NCBI RefSeq assembly: GCF_050433225.1
Contig: NZ_JBNPXQ010000005.1
Coordinates: 62,001 to 126,000, forward strand
From: Sphingomonas_D zeicaulis
GTDB lineage: Bacteria > Pseudomonadota > Alphaproteobacteria > Sphingomonadales > Sphingomonadaceae
DNA length: 64,000 nt
Reading direction: 5' to 3'
This document shows positions 9,521 to 19,161 of the stretch, one piece after another. The position numbers and the translations under genes are program-made. Within the stretch, counting starts at the first letter, position 1, and every line of letters begins with the position of its first letter. Below the pieces are notes generated by a model that worked only from the letters and a program-made list of their open reading frames with translations, was not told the DNA's origin and did no database searches.

Positions 9521-11350
9521 ATGAAAGCGATCCACAATCACGACCTTTCGCGGCGCGGTTTCTTCCAGTGCGCTGCCTGCGCGGCGGCGGCGCTGGGTGC
9601 CGCTGCCGCGCCGGGCGGGGCCTGGGCGGCGGCTGCCGCCCGCGGCGCGGGGCGGGGTGCGGAGGCGGTCCACGAGTTCCCCTATGGCGCTGTCAAGCTG
9701 ACCGGCGGCCGGATCAAGGATCAGTATGACCGGGTCCAGGCGCATTATCTGGCGCTGGACAATGATCGCGTGCTCAAGGTGTTCCGCCAGGCGGCCGGCC
9801 TGCCCGCGCCCGGTCCGGACATGGGCGGCTGGTATGATGCGGACGGCTTCGTTCCCGGGCTCGCCTTCGGCCAATATGTATCCGGCCTCGCACGGATCGG
9901 CGCGGCGACTGGCGACAAGGCGGCACACGCCAAGGTCGCCACGCTGGTCGACGGGTTCGGCGCGTTCCTCAAGAATGTGAAGAACCCCTATGCGGGCAAG
10001 AAAGCGCAGGATCAGTGGGCCGCCTATACGATGGACAAATATGTCGTCGGACTGGTCGACGCCTATCGGCTGAGCGGGGTGGAGCAGGCGCGCAGCCTGC
10101 TGCCGATGGTGATCGAAAAGTGCATGCCCTATATCTCGCCGGTCTCGCGCGACCGGGTGGGCAAGAAGGATCCGCCCTATGACGAGACCTACGTCATCTC
10201 GGAAAACCTGTTCCACGTCGCCGAGATTACCGGTGACGACAAGTATCGCGCGATGGCGGTGCATTATCTGCTGAACAAGGAATGGTTCGATCCGCTGGCG
10301 GCGGGGCAGGACGTGCTGCCGACCAAGCATGCCTACAGCCACACCATCGCGCTCTCCTCCGGCGCGCAGGCCTATCTAAACCTCGGCGACGCCAAATATG
10401 TCCGCGCACTGGAGAATGCCTGGAAGTTCATGGAGCCGCAGCGCTTCGCTTCGGGCGGCTGGGGGCCGGAGGAGCAGTTCGTCCATCTCGACCAGGGGCT
10501 GCTGGCGGCGAGCCTCGCCTCGTCGAAGGCCCATTTTGAAACACCGTGCGGCAGCTTCGCCGACATGAAGCTGGCCCGCTACCTGATCCGCTTCACAGGC
10601 CGGCCCGAATATGGCGACGGGCTGGAGCGCACGCTCTACAACACGATGCTCGCCACTCGCTTTCCGGACAGCGATGGCGGCTATCCCTATTATTCGAACT
10701 ATGGCGCAGTCGCCGAGAAGAAATATTACCACCAGCAATGGCCGTGCTGCTCGGGCACCCTGGTGCAGGGCGTCGCCGACTATGTCCTCAATCTCTATTT
10801 CCATGATGATGACGCGCTGCTCGTCAACATGTTCGCATCGTCGGAAGTGCGATGGGACCGGCCGGGTGGGCCGGTCGAGGTGGTGCAGCACACCAACTAT
10901 CCGGCGACCGACGCGGTGCGCCTGACCGTGCGCCAGCCCGGCAATGGCCGCTTCGCGATGAAGCTGCGCATTCCGGCGTGGACGCGCGACGCACGACTGA
11001 CCGTCAACGGCGTTGCACAGCCGGTGCAGCCGGGCACGCTTGCGACCATCCAGCGGAGGTGGAAGGCGGGTGATACGATCGACCTTGTCGTGCCGCAGCC
11101 GCTGCGCACCCTGCCGATCGACAATCGCAACCCCAATCTTGCGGCGGTGATGCGCGGCGGGGTTATGTATGTCGGCCTCAACCCGTGGGATGGCATCGAG
11201 AAGCAGGCGATCGACCTGCCCGGCGCGCTCACCCCGATGCCAGGCCAGGATGAAGCGTATCGGACGACGGTCGATGGCCGCAACCTCGTGTTCGTGCCCT
11301 ATTTCGCGGTCGATATGGAACGCTACAACACCTATTTCCGGACGGCCTGA
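9521..11350 (+). CDS. GH127 beta-L-arabinofuranosidase (DUF1680), Tat-exported
   Basis: A 609-residue protein with a Tat signal (SRRGFF, hydrophobic Ala-rich stretch, AWA cleavage). The (alpha/alpha)6 barrel carries the hallmark of GH127/GH146: adjacent cysteines C409-C410 in WPCCSG and glutamates E317/E318 in GGWGPEEQF, which in the family bind zinc and act as nucleophile and acid. It removes beta-L-arabinofuranose, found in RG-II chain B and in extensin. GH127 versus GH146 cannot be settled by eye. It heads an operon with the RuBisCO-like protein, which begins 2 bp after this stop. The combination with sugar-acid enzymes suggests that one pectic sugar is both released and catabolised from this operon. 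Confidence 0.85.
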   Translation: MKAIHNHDLSRRGFFQCAACAAAALGAAAAPGGAWAAAAARGAGRGAEAVHEFPYGAVKLTGGRIKDQYDRVQAHYLALDNDRVLKVFRQAAGLPAPGPDMGGWYDADGFVPGLAFGQYVSGLARIGAATGDKAAHAKVATLVDGFGAFLKNVKNPYAGKKAQDQWAAYTMDKYVVGLVDAYRLSGVEQARSLLPMVIEKCMPYISPVSRDRVGKKDPPYDETYVISENLFHVAEITGDDKYRAMAVHYLLNKEWFDPLAAGQDVLPTKHAYSHTIALSSGAQAYLNLGDAKYVRALENAWKFMEPQRFASGGWGPEEQFVHLDQGLLAASLASSKAHFETPCGSFADMKLARYLIRFTGRPEYGDGLERTLYNTMLATRFPDSDGGYPYYSNYGAVAEKKYYHQQWPCCSGTLVQGVADYVLNLYFHDDDALLVNMFASSEVRWDRPGGPVEVVQHTNYPATDAVRLTVRQPGNGRFAMKLRIPAWTRDARLTVNGVAQPVQPGTLATIQRRWKAGDTIDLVVPQPLRTLPIDNRNPNLAAVMRGGVMYVGLNPWDGIEKQAIDLPGALTPMPGQDEAYRTTVDGRNLVFVPYFAVDMERYNTYFRTA

Positions 11351-11352
11351 GC

Positions 11353-12621
11353 ATGACCGACAGGGTCTACGCGACCTACCGCGTCGAAACCGCCTTCCCG
11401 CTTACGCAAGCGGCGGAAACGATGGCCGGCGAGCAATCGACGGGCACCTTCGTGCGCGTGCCGGGCGAGACCGACGAGCTGCGCGAGGCGCATGCCGCGC
11501 GCGTCGAATCGATCGAGGAACTGGGGGAAGCGGAGCGGCCCTCGCTGCCCGGATCGGGCCTGCCGAGGCAGGGCGGCGATGGCCGTCGACGTATCGCGAA
11601 GGTGGTACTGTCGTGGCCGGTGCATAATTTCGGCCCGTCGCTGCCCAATCTCCTGGCGACGGTCGCAGGCAATCTCTCCGAATTGAAGGCTTTCTCCGCG
11701 CTCAAGCTGCTCGATCTGACGCTGCCGCCGGTGTTCCTTGACCGCTATCAGGGACCGCAATTCGGCGTTGCCGGCACGCGGCGACTGGCGGGGGTGGTAA
11801 GCCGGCCGATGATCGGCACGATCATCAAGCCCAGCGTCGGTCTCGGTCCCGAGGCAACCGCCGCGCAGGTAGCCGGGCTGCTCGGCGCTGGCATCGACTT
11901 CATCAAGGATGACGAGCTTCAGGCCAACGGCCCGGCCTGTCCGTTCACGGCGCGGGTGAGCGCGGTGATGCGCGTGATCAATGCGCATGCCGACCGCACC
12001 GGCAAGAAGGTGATGTACGCCGCCAACCTCACCGGCGACATCGACGAGATGCTGGAGCGTCATGACCATGTGCTCGCCGAGGGCGGCACCTGCATCATGG
12101 CGAGCATGAACTCGATCGGCCTGCCGGCGATGAAGGTGCTGCGCGCGCATTCCCAGCTTCCGATCCACGGCCACCGCAATGGTTGGGGCATGCTCGGCCG
12201 CTCGCCGGCGATCGGCATGGAATATGTCGCGTTTCAGAAATTGTGGCGGGTGGCGGGGATCGACCACACCCACGTCAACGGCATCGACAACAAGTTCTGC
12301 GAGACCAACGAGAGCGTGATCGCCTCGGCCCGCGAATGCCTGACGCCGATGTTCCCGGCACCCGTGCCGGGGTGCGAGGTGATGCCGGTCTTCTCGTCCG
12401 GCCAGTCGGCGCGGCAGGTGCACGCCACCTATGCGGCGCTGGGATCGACCGACCTGATCTTCGCGGCGGGCGGCGGCATCCTTGCGCATCCGGGCGGCCC
12501 GGCCGCCGGCGTCACCGCGCTGCGTCAGGCGTGGGACGCGGCCGTGGCTGGCGTTCCCCTGGAACAGGCGGCGAACGATGCGCCGGAACTGCGCGCGGCC
12601 GTAGGGGCGTTCGGCGGGTGA
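11353..12621 (+). CDS. RuBisCO-like protein, probable 3-oxo-isoapionate-4-phosphate decarboxylase or transcarboxylase (OiaX/OiaT type)
   Basis: This 422-residue RuBisCO large-subunit homologue is not a CO2-fixing form: the gene sits in a sugar operon and the sequence is divergent. The residues needed for metal and enolate chemistry are kept: K159 in IGTIIKP, the carbamylation lysine K185 with D187 and E188 in FIKDDELQ, H274 in IHGHRNGWG, and the phosphate-binding GGGILAHPGG near the C-terminus. Type IV RuBisCO-like proteins paired with a DUF1537 kinase are known from D-apionate catabolism, where OiaK makes 3-oxo-isoapionate 4-phosphate and OiaX or OiaT consumes it. Exactly that pair is present, overlapping by 4 bp. 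Choosing OiaX over OiaT needs phylogeny. A methionine-salvage enolase role is unlikely in this context. Confidence 0.75.
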   Translation: MTDRVYATYRVETAFPLTQAAETMAGEQSTGTFVRVPGETDELREAHAARVESIEELGEAERPSLPGSGLPRQGGDGRRRIAKVVLSWPVHNFGPSLPNLLATVAGNLSELKAFSALKLLDLTLPPVFLDRYQGPQFGVAGTRRLAGVVSRPMIGTIIKPSVGLGPEATAAQVAGLLGAGIDFIKDDELQANGPACPFTARVSAVMRVINAHADRTGKKVMYAANLTGDIDEMLERHDHVLAEGGTCIMASMNSIGLPAMKVLRAHSQLPIHGHRNGWGMLGRSPAIGMEYVAFQKLWRVAGIDHTHVNGIDNKFCETNESVIASARECLTPMFPAPVPGCEVMPVFSSGQSARQVHATYAALGSTDLIFAAGGGILAHPGGPAAGVTALRQAWDAAVAGVPLEQAANDAPELRAAVGAFGG

Positions 12622-13916
12622 GACCGCTCTACGCCTATTATGGCGATGATTTCACCGGCTCCACCGACGTGCTTGAGCAACTCGCCGAAGGCGGTGTGGC
12701 CGCCATCCTGTTCCTCCGCCAGCCCGACGCGGCGCTGCGCGCGCGCTTCGCCGACGTGCGGGCGATCGGCCTCGCCGGCGACAGCCGCAGCCGTGCGCCG
12801 GACTGGATGGACGCGCATCTGCCCGCCGCGTTCGACGCGATCGGCGATGCCGACATCCTCCACTACAAGACCTGCTCGACCTTCGATTCCTCGCCCAAGG
12901 TCGGCTCGATCGGCCGCGCGATGGAGATCGGCGCACGGCGGCATGGTGGCGTCGTCCCCATTCTCGTCGGCGCGCCGCACCTGCGCCGCTATGTGCTGTT
13001 CGGCAATCTGTTCGCGGCGGCAGGCGCCGATACATTCCGCATCGACCGCCACCCGACGATGGCGCGCCACCCGGTCACGCCGATGCACGAGGCGGACCTG
13101 CGCCGCCACCTCGCCCCGCAGACTGACATGGTGATCGGCTCGATCGCGATCGACCGCCTCCAGGCGGGCGCGGCGGAGGCCGACTATGTGGGCGCGACCG
13201 GGGACGCTGTGCTGTTCGACGGTCTCGACGAGACCAGCCTGCTGGCTGCCGGGCAGGTGGTGCTGCGCCATGAAGCGCGCTTCGCCGTCGGCAGCTCGGG
13301 CGTCACCCGAGCCCTGGTGCTGGCATGGCAGGCCGCCGGGCTCGTGACCCCGCCCGAGGCACTGGCACCGGCGCTTCCGACCGACCGGCTGCTGGTGGTC
13401 AGCGGAAGCTGCTCGCCGGTGACAGCAGCGCAAATCGGCCACGCGCGAGGCGCGGGCTATGCCGGCGTTCGTGTCGATGTGCCAGCGGTCTTGCGGGGCG
13501 AGAGCCCCGAGGAGGCCCGCATCATCAAAGCCGCGGTCACTGCGCTGGAAACGGACGGGCGCTGCCTGATCTTCTCGGCGGAAGGCCCTCTCGACGAACA
13601 GGGGCAGGCAGCGGGCGACCGGCTGGGCAGTGCATTGGGCCGCATCACGCGCGCGGCGATCGAGCGCAGCGGCATCGGCCGCGTTCTGTTCGCGGGCGGC
13701 GATACGTCGAGCCATGGCGTCGCGCAGCTCGGCATCGATGCACTGTCCTGGGCGGCCCCGCTGGAACGCGGCGCCCCGCTGGTGCGGGCGCACGCCGCGT
13801 CGGCACCGATCGACGGGCTGGAACTGGTTCTGAAGGGCGGCCAGGTAGGGGCTAAGGACTTCTTCGAGACGGTGCGGCTAGGGCGCGCGCCCTCATTTCT
13901 CGACCGTGCGGAGTAG
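12618..13916 (+). CDS. DUF1537 four-carbon acid sugar kinase, probable 3-oxo-isoapionate kinase (OiaK-like)
   Basis: The true start is the GTG at 12618, which overlaps the previous stop as GTGA; it gives 432 residues. The N-terminus YAYYGDDFTGSTD is the diagnostic DUF1537 start (substrate-binding aspartates). GGDTSSHGVAQLGID near the C-terminus is the nucleotide-binding part of the family. DUF1537 enzymes phosphorylate 3-oxo-tetronates or 3-oxo-isoapionate. Fusion of translation to a RuBisCO-like gene favours the latter. In-frame sequence upstream to 12183 is only a shadow of the RuBisCO-like gene. The apionate lactonase and oxidoisomerase expected before this step are not in this operon. Confidence 0.8.
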   Translation: MRPLYAYYGDDFTGSTDVLEQLAEGGVAAILFLRQPDAALRARFADVRAIGLAGDSRSRAPDWMDAHLPAAFDAIGDADILHYKTCSTFDSSPKVGSIGRAMEIGARRHGGVVPILVGAPHLRRYVLFGNLFAAAGADTFRIDRHPTMARHPVTPMHEADLRRHLAPQTDMVIGSIAIDRLQAGAAEADYVGATGDAVLFDGLDETSLLAAGQVVLRHEARFAVGSSGVTRALVLAWQAAGLVTPPEALAPALPTDRLLVVSGSCSPVTAAQIGHARGAGYAGVRVDVPAVLRGESPEEARIIKAAVTALETDGRCLIFSAEGPLDEQGQAAGDRLGSALGRITRAAIERSGIGRVLFAGGDTSSHGVAQLGIDALSWAAPLERGAPLVRAHAASAPIDGLELVLKGGQVGAKDFFETVRLGRAPSFLDRAE

Positions 13917-13939
13917 GCATCGAAGGGATGAGCCGAGAA

Positions 13940-13954
13940 CCGAGGCAGCCTCGG
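13940..13954. terminator. Short hairpin in the convergent kinase / MFS gap
   Basis: CCGAGG-CAG-CCTCGG is a perfect 6-bp stem with a 3-base loop, 24 bp after the kinase stop and between converging genes. There is no T-tract, so termination is only plausible. Nothing else is seen in 13917-14009. Confidence 0.35.
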
Positions 13955-14009
13955 GCGACCGAGATGGAGATGGACGGCCGTACTATCTGACCTTATCCAC
14001 TATCCGATC

Positions 14010-15272
14010 CTATACCGCCCGCGCCCCCGCCACGTCCGCCTTGTGATCCAGCCCCTTCGAGCAATCCGTCAGCGCGAAGAGCCCCGCCGCGATCAGCACC
14101 ATCACCGCCACGCCCTGCACCGGCAGATTATAGTTCCCGGTCCCCGCGATGACATAACCGATCACCACGGTGCACACGAAGCCGCCAAGATTGCCCGCGG
14201 TGTTCATCACGCCGCTCGCGGTGCCGCCGAAGCGACCGCCGATCGCCATGCACATCGCCCAGGCGGCGGGCAGCATCAGGTCCATCACAGCAAAGGCCGC
14301 GCCGGCGAGCACGACGATTGCCGCCTTGCCGCTGGCGAGGCTCATCGCCACTAGCAGCACGGCGGTGATCGTCAGGCAGGTGCTGGTGATCAGGCTGTAG
14401 GCGCGGCGGGCGCCGATGCGCTCCGCCAGTCGGTCGGACAATACGCCGCCGGCGAGGTTGCTGACGATGCCGAGCAGGAAGGGGATCGATCCGTAAAGCC
14501 CCATCTCCGTCACGGTGAACCCCGCGCCGTTGACCATCCAGGTCGGGAACCAGTTGAAGAAGAACCAGCTTCCGAAGGCATAGAAGCAATAGGCAAGCGC
14601 GATCAGCCAGAGCTGGGGCAGCGCCATCAGCCGCCGCCACGGCGTGCCGAGATGGCCGGCACCATCGTCGCCGCCGATCTCCGCAACCTCCTCGGCGCTG
14701 ATGCCGGGTTGGTCGGCGGGACGATCCCGATACCAGCTCCGCCAGACGATCGCCCAGCCAAGGCCGACAATGCCAAGCGCCACGAACACCGCCTGCCAGC
14801 CGAAGCGCGCTTGCAGCGGCACCAGCAGCAGCGGCGCCATCGCCCCGCCGAGCCGGCTCGCAGCCCAGACGATGCCTTGGCCCCGCGCACGCTCGCGCGC
14901 CGGCAGCCAGCGATAGAGCACGCCGGTCATATTGGGATAGGCGCCGGCGGCGCCCAGCCCGAACAGGAAGCGTGCAGCGGTCAACTGATAGACGTTGCGG
15001 CACACCGCGGTGATCGCGGTGAAGAAGGACCACCAGATCGTGATCCGGGTCAGTTCCTTGCGATAGCCATGCCGATCGCCGAGCGCACCGGAGGGCACCT
15101 CGAACACCGCATAGGCGATGACATAGGCGCCAAGCACCCAGCCCCACTGGTCCGGCGTGATCGCAAGGTCGCGCTGGATCGACGGGCCGGTAACCGCGAT
15201 CGCCATGCGATCGAGGAAAGTGATGACCGAAAGGGCCCCAAGCAGGCCCAGCACGGCATGGCGTTTCTTCAC
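14010..15272 (-). CDS. MFS transporter, ACS (anion:cation symporter) family
   Basis: A 420-residue protein with 12 predicted membrane segments. It starts at a GTG at 15272 that overlaps the stop of the racemase-family gene (GTGA). The segment DRMAIAVTGPSIQRDL after TM1 and GALGDRHGYRKEL in the loop after TM2 match the ACS group of sugar-acid carriers (hexuronate, galactonate, tartrate). It is the last gene of the long minus-strand operon that starts at 30363. It probably brings an organic or sugar acid into the cytoplasm, which fits the sugar-acid enzymes on either side. Substrate cannot be read from sequence. Confidence 0.82.
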   Translation of the reverse strand: MKKRHAVLGLLGALSVITFLDRMAIAVTGPSIQRDLAITPDQWGWVLGAYVIAYAVFEVPSGALGDRHGYRKELTRITIWWSFFTAITAVCRNVYQLTAARFLFGLGAAGAYPNMTGVLYRWLPARERARGQGIVWAASRLGGAMAPLLLVPLQARFGWQAVFVALGIVGLGWAIVWRSWYRDRPADQPGISAEEVAEIGGDDGAGHLGTPWRRLMALPQLWLIALAYCFYAFGSWFFFNWFPTWMVNGAGFTVTEMGLYGSIPFLLGIVSNLAGGVLSDRLAERIGARRAYSLITSTCLTITAVLLVAMSLASGKAAIVVLAGAAFAVMDLMLPAAWAMCMAIGGRFGGTASGVMNTAGNLGGFVCTVVIGYVIAGTGNYNLPVQGVAVMVLIAAGLFALTDCSKGLDHKADVAGARAV

Positions 15273-15943
15273 TTGGCGAGACCGGCCAGCACGTCGCGGG
15301 CGCGGGTCACGCCCAGTTCCGGGCTGGAAAACACCGGGGCAGCCACTGCCCCCTCTGGCAGGGTCGCCAGCACGCGCGCCATCGAGGCCTGCGCGAGCAC
15401 GATCGCGTCGACGCCGTTCATCGCCTCGGTCAGCGCCTCGCCGACGATGCGGTCATGCGTCACGCCGTCGCCTGCCATCACCGCTTCGAACGCGCCTTCG
15501 CAGAGATGCTCGACGATCTCGATCGCCTTGCCCTGATCGGCCGCGACGGTGCGGACGAGGTCGGCGGTCGGCTTCAACGTCGTCCGCAGGGTCGCCATCA
15601 CGCCGATGCGGCTGCCGATCGAAAGCGCCTTTTCCGCCATCGGCCGGTCCACGCGCAGCACGGGCTGGTCGTAAAGCTGCGCGGCGATGTCGATTGCTGG
15701 GCCGATCGAGGAACAGGTGACGAGCGCGACATCCGCGCCGGCATCGAAGGAGGAGCCGATGAGTTGGATCACCCGGCGCATCGTCGGCCGCTCCAGCCTG
15801 CCGGCGGCGATCGTGTTCTTGATCAGGCTTTCGTCCACGAAGTGCAGCACCCGCACGCCCGGCACGAGGCGCTGGGTGAGCTCGTTGAACAGGGGGCTGA
15901 GCGTGGGAGAAGTGTGGACGAGGGCGAGGGTCTGCATGGTCAT
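15269..15943 (-). CDS. Asp/Glu/hydantoin racemase-family protein with a single catalytic cysteine
   Basis: A 224-residue two-lobed Asp/Glu racemase fold (PF01177 type). The first-lobe cysteine is present in ALVTCSSIGPA. The second-lobe position, normally a CT motif, reads VLAQASMARVL, so the second catalytic cysteine is missing. A normal two-base racemase is therefore unlikely. Single-cysteine members include arylmalonate decarboxylase, though that enzyme keeps the other cysteine. It lies 8 bp after GH78 and overlaps the MFS gene, so it probably acts on a small acid carried by that permease. A role as decarboxylase, isomerase or epimerase on a sugar acid is inference. An internal ATG at 15937 is an alternative start. 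Confidence 0.7.
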   Translation of the reverse strand: MTMQTLALVHTSPTLSPLFNELTQRLVPGVRVLHFVDESLIKNTIAAGRLERPTMRRVIQLIGSSFDAGADVALVTCSSIGPAIDIAAQLYDQPVLRVDRPMAEKALSIGSRIGVMATLRTTLKPTADLVRTVAADQGKAIEIVEHLCEGAFEAVMAGDGVTHDRIVGEALTEAMNGVDAIVLAQASMARVLATLPEGAVAAPVFSSPELGVTRARDVLAGLAK

Positions 15944-15951
15944 GTCCCGGG

Positions 15952-18900
15952 TTAGACGGTGAAGCGATAGTCGCCCGATCCGACCTCGAACCGGGTGAGG
16001 GCGCCGTCACGGCGCAGGTTACGGATGTCGGGATGGCCGGCGAGGCCGCGGCGGCCTTCGCGCCAGCCGGTGCCGCCGGGCAGTTCGACCTCGGCGACGC
16101 AATTGGCGGGCACGGTCAGCGTCAGGCTGGTCAGCCCCTGGGCATTGCCGTCCACCTCGGTCGCGATCGTGCCGACCGCGCTCGCGTAACGTGCCGAGAC
16201 CTTCCCCACCGCCGGCAACCATAAGGGGCGGACGGCAATGCGGCGGAAGCCGGGGGCAGCGGGGGCGATGCCGGCAAGGCGCCGGTAAAAGAAGCCGACC
16301 ACCGCGCCCAGCGCATAGTGATTGTAGCTGTTCATCGCGATGTCGCCGACATCGCCGTTCCACCGCTCCCAAACCGTTGTCGCGCCCTTGACCGGCATAT
16401 AGCCCCACGACGGGTAGCGCGTCTGGAGCAGCAAGCCGGTGACGGTCTCGATTTCCCCCGCGTCGGCGAGCACGTCGAGCAGATAGGGCGTGCCCAGGAA
16501 GCCGGTCGACAAGGTCATGTTGCGCCTGGCGATGTCGGCGGCAAGCAACCGGGCGGCGGCGGGGCGCTCGCTATCGGGCGTAAGCCCGCAATGAAGCGCC
16601 AGCACCTGGCTGGTCTGGCTGCCATTGCCCGCCTTGCCGTTCCCGCCGAGCAACTCACGCCGCGCCGCCGCGATGATCGTGCGGTTGAGCGCGGTGTAGC
16701 GCGTGGCGTCCGCATCGCGGCCGGTGGCCTTTGCCATGTCCGCCATCAATTGCGCCGACCACGCCCAATAGGCGGTGGCGCACAGGATGCGCGGCGTGGT
16801 CTCGTCATCGGGCTTGACGGCGTCCACGGACAGCCAGTCCCCCAGATCCAGCCCGCGTTCGTTACGCCAGATATGGTCGGGGTTGGTGCGGGCGACGAAA
16901 GCCATCCACGCCTCCATCGCCGCCCAATTTTCGTCGATCACCGCGGTGTCGCCGTAACGCTGCCAGAGCTGCCAGGGCAGGATGATGCCCGCCTCGCTCC
17001 AGCCCGCGGTGACGACATCCGGGAAGGACAGAGGCTGCGGCACGACGATCGGATAGGCGCCGTCTGCCCGCTGCGCAGCGCGCGCCTCGCCCAGGAAGCG
17101 GCGGATGAACGGATCCACCTCCATATTGAATGCCGCGGCGTCGAGAAACACCTGGATGTCACCCATCCAGCCCATCCGTTCGTCGCGCTGCGGGCAATCC
17201 GTCGGCACCGCGAAGAAGTTGGAGCGCTGGCTCCATTCGGCATTCTGCCAGATCTTCTGCAGCAGCGGCGCCGCGAAGCGCATCTCGCCGGTGGTGCGGC
17301 AGGCCGAATGAAGGATCACGCCTTCCACATCGGCCGGGGTCGGCCGCCCAGGGAACCCTTCGACCTGCACGTAGCGGAAGCCGAAATAGGTGAAGTGCGG
17401 CTCGAACGTCTCGCCCGCGGCATCGCCGCGCAACGTCACCCGGTGGGTCGCGCGGGCCAGCCGCAAGTTGGTCTGGTCGGCGATGCCAGTCTTGTCGAGC
17501 AGTTCGGCGAACCGCAACGTGACCGTCGTGCCCGCCGCGCCCCGCGCCTTCAGCTTCACCCAGCCCGCGAAATTCTGGCCGAAGTCGAACACGAACACGC
17601 CCGGCCGCGGTTCGGTGACGCTGGCGGCGCGACGGGTGCCCATGCGCTCGATCTGCGGCGAGGCCTGCGCGACAAGCTTGGTTTCAGGCGCCGCACCGGG
17701 TTTGGCGCGCGCCCAGCGCGAGGCATCGAAGCCCGGCATATCCCAGCCGGCGATGCGCAGCCGTGCGTCGAACGTCTCGCCATCATAGATTTCGGACATG
17801 AGGATCGGAGAGCGCGCGATCTGCCAGTCCGGCCCCGTCGTCACCCATTGCTGGCTGCCATCGGCATAATCGAGCCGCAACTGCGCACGGAAACGGCGCG
17901 GTGACGGACCGAAGCCGAAGCGCTCGAGTCGCCAGCCGAAGGGGCTGGCGTACCAGCCGTCACCCACCACCACACCGAACGCATTGTCGCCGTCGCGGAT
18001 CAGGCTGGTGACGTCGTAAGTCTGGTAGAGGACATGGTCCTTCGCGACGCTGATCTCCGGCGCGAGCACCGCCTTGGCGACGCGTTCGCCATTGATGCGC
18101 GCATCATAGGCACCGAGTGCTGTGGCGTAGAGCCGGGCGGCCACGACCTTGGCGCGCGGCCGGAAGCCGGTGCGCAGCAGCACCGCCGGCTCGGAGGGTC
18201 GCGGATCGCCATGCGCGTTGGAGGTGCTGGGCACGGCGCGCTGCCAGCCGCCGGCGTCGAAGCCGGCCATGTGCCAGCCCGCAGGTGGCCCGGCGATCAC
18301 CCGCCATTGCGGGCCGCTGACGATGCGATCGATCACCCCGCCGCGGCGGTGAAGACGGATCAACGCCGCAAAGGCACCGCCATCGACCGGGAAGAAGGCC
18401 TGGGTCTCCGCCTCTACCAGCGCGCAGACGCTGTTGCGGCCGGGGCGGATCGGGCCCTCGAACGGCAGCAGGGTGCCCCAGAAGGGCAGCATCGTATCCC
18501 AGCCGAGGTTGAGCGGCAGCGCATCCGGCGTGCGCGCTTCGCCGTTGATCCAAACGCCGCGCATATGATCCTTGCCGGCGAGCAGGATCTCGGCGCGTTC
18601 GATGTCGGCCGGCGCATCGAAGTCGAGCCGGAAGGCATGCGGGCGGCTGTCCAGCGCCTTCGCCGTCCAGATCCAGCCGAGACCGGCAGCGCGATCGGCG
18701 GCGGCGTCCGCATCCTCCGCCTCGATCCAGTCGGCGCGCCAGTCCGAGGGGGTGAGCAATCCGGTTTCGAACCATGAAGGTGCCGAGCGGGCGGCCCGGC
18801 CGGCGGCGTCTGTCACCTCGACCGTCCAGTGTACGCGCTGCATCGCCGCGAGCGGCTTGCCGCCCCATGCGATGTCGAACGTCACGTCCGAGGTCACCAT

Positions 18901-19161
18901 GCCGCTGTCCCACAGGTCGGCGGCGCCCGGCTTCGATCCGGCGCGGATGCGATAGCTTTGCTGGCGCGTGCCGCGTGTCGGCGCCTCGATCCGCCACGAC
19001 AGACGCGGCTTTCGCGCCTCGGTGCCGAGCAGATCGACGCTGTGCTCGGCGCGCAGGTCGACGACGGCGAGGGCGGGCGTTGCGGCGCGGGCCGGCAGGG
19101 GCGCGACCGCGGCGGCCGCCACTGCGCTGGTCGCGAGGAATTCGCGGCGGGTCGCGCTCAT
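15952..19161 (-). CDS. GH78 alpha-L-rhamnosidase, Tat-exported
   Basis: The ATG at 19161 overlaps the GH29 stop (ATGA). It gives 1069 residues with a Tat signal (ATRREFL, APLPARA). Domain order is that of large GH78 enzymes: an N-terminal beta domain with an EARKPRLSWRI start, carbohydrate-binding beta-sandwiches, then the (alpha/alpha)6 catalytic barrel with the conserved CPQRDERMGWMGD acid cluster, and a C-terminal beta-sandwich. It removes terminal alpha-L-rhamnose, as found on RG-I and RG-II. Longer in-frame sequence up to 19914 is an antisense-free shadow of the GH29 gene. The GH106 at 32708 is a second, unrelated rhamnosidase in the same locus, as in characterised RG-II systems. Confidence 0.9.
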   Translation of the reverse strand: MSATRREFLATSAVAAAAVAPLPARAATPALAVVDLRAEHSVDLLGTEARKPRLSWRIEAPTRGTRQQSYRIRAGSKPGAADLWDSGMVTSDVTFDIAWGGKPLAAMQRVHWTVEVTDAAGRAARSAPSWFETGLLTPSDWRADWIEAEDADAAADRAAGLGWIWTAKALDSRPHAFRLDFDAPADIERAEILLAGKDHMRGVWINGEARTPDALPLNLGWDTMLPFWGTLLPFEGPIRPGRNSVCALVEAETQAFFPVDGGAFAALIRLHRRGGVIDRIVSGPQWRVIAGPPAGWHMAGFDAGGWQRAVPSTSNAHGDPRPSEPAVLLRTGFRPRAKVVAARLYATALGAYDARINGERVAKAVLAPEISVAKDHVLYQTYDVTSLIRDGDNAFGVVVGDGWYASPFGWRLERFGFGPSPRRFRAQLRLDYADGSQQWVTTGPDWQIARSPILMSEIYDGETFDARLRIAGWDMPGFDASRWARAKPGAAPETKLVAQASPQIERMGTRRAASVTEPRPGVFVFDFGQNFAGWVKLKARGAAGTTVTLRFAELLDKTGIADQTNLRLARATHRVTLRGDAAGETFEPHFTYFGFRYVQVEGFPGRPTPADVEGVILHSACRTTGEMRFAAPLLQKIWQNAEWSQRSNFFAVPTDCPQRDERMGWMGDIQVFLDAAAFNMEVDPFIRRFLGEARAAQRADGAYPIVVPQPLSFPDVVTAGWSEAGIILPWQLWQRYGDTAVIDENWAAMEAWMAFVARTNPDHIWRNERGLDLGDWLSVDAVKPDDETTPRILCATAYWAWSAQLMADMAKATGRDADATRYTALNRTIIAAARRELLGGNGKAGNGSQTSQVLALHCGLTPDSERPAAARLLAADIARRNMTLSTGFLGTPYLLDVLADAGEIETVTGLLLQTRYPSWGYMPVKGATTVWERWNGDVGDIAMNSYNHYALGAVVGFFYRRLAGIAPAAPGFRRIAVRPLWLPAVGKVSARYASAVGTIATEVDGNAQGLTSLTLTVPANCVAEVELPGGTGWREGRRGLAGHPDIRNLRRDGALTRFEVGSGDYRFTV

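Noticed and set aside
11353..12621. RuBisCO large subunit as evidence of CO2 fixation
   Set aside because: No small subunit or phosphoribulokinase is present, the length is short (422), and the kinase partner is DUF1537. It is a RuBisCO-like protein of sugar-acid catabolism.
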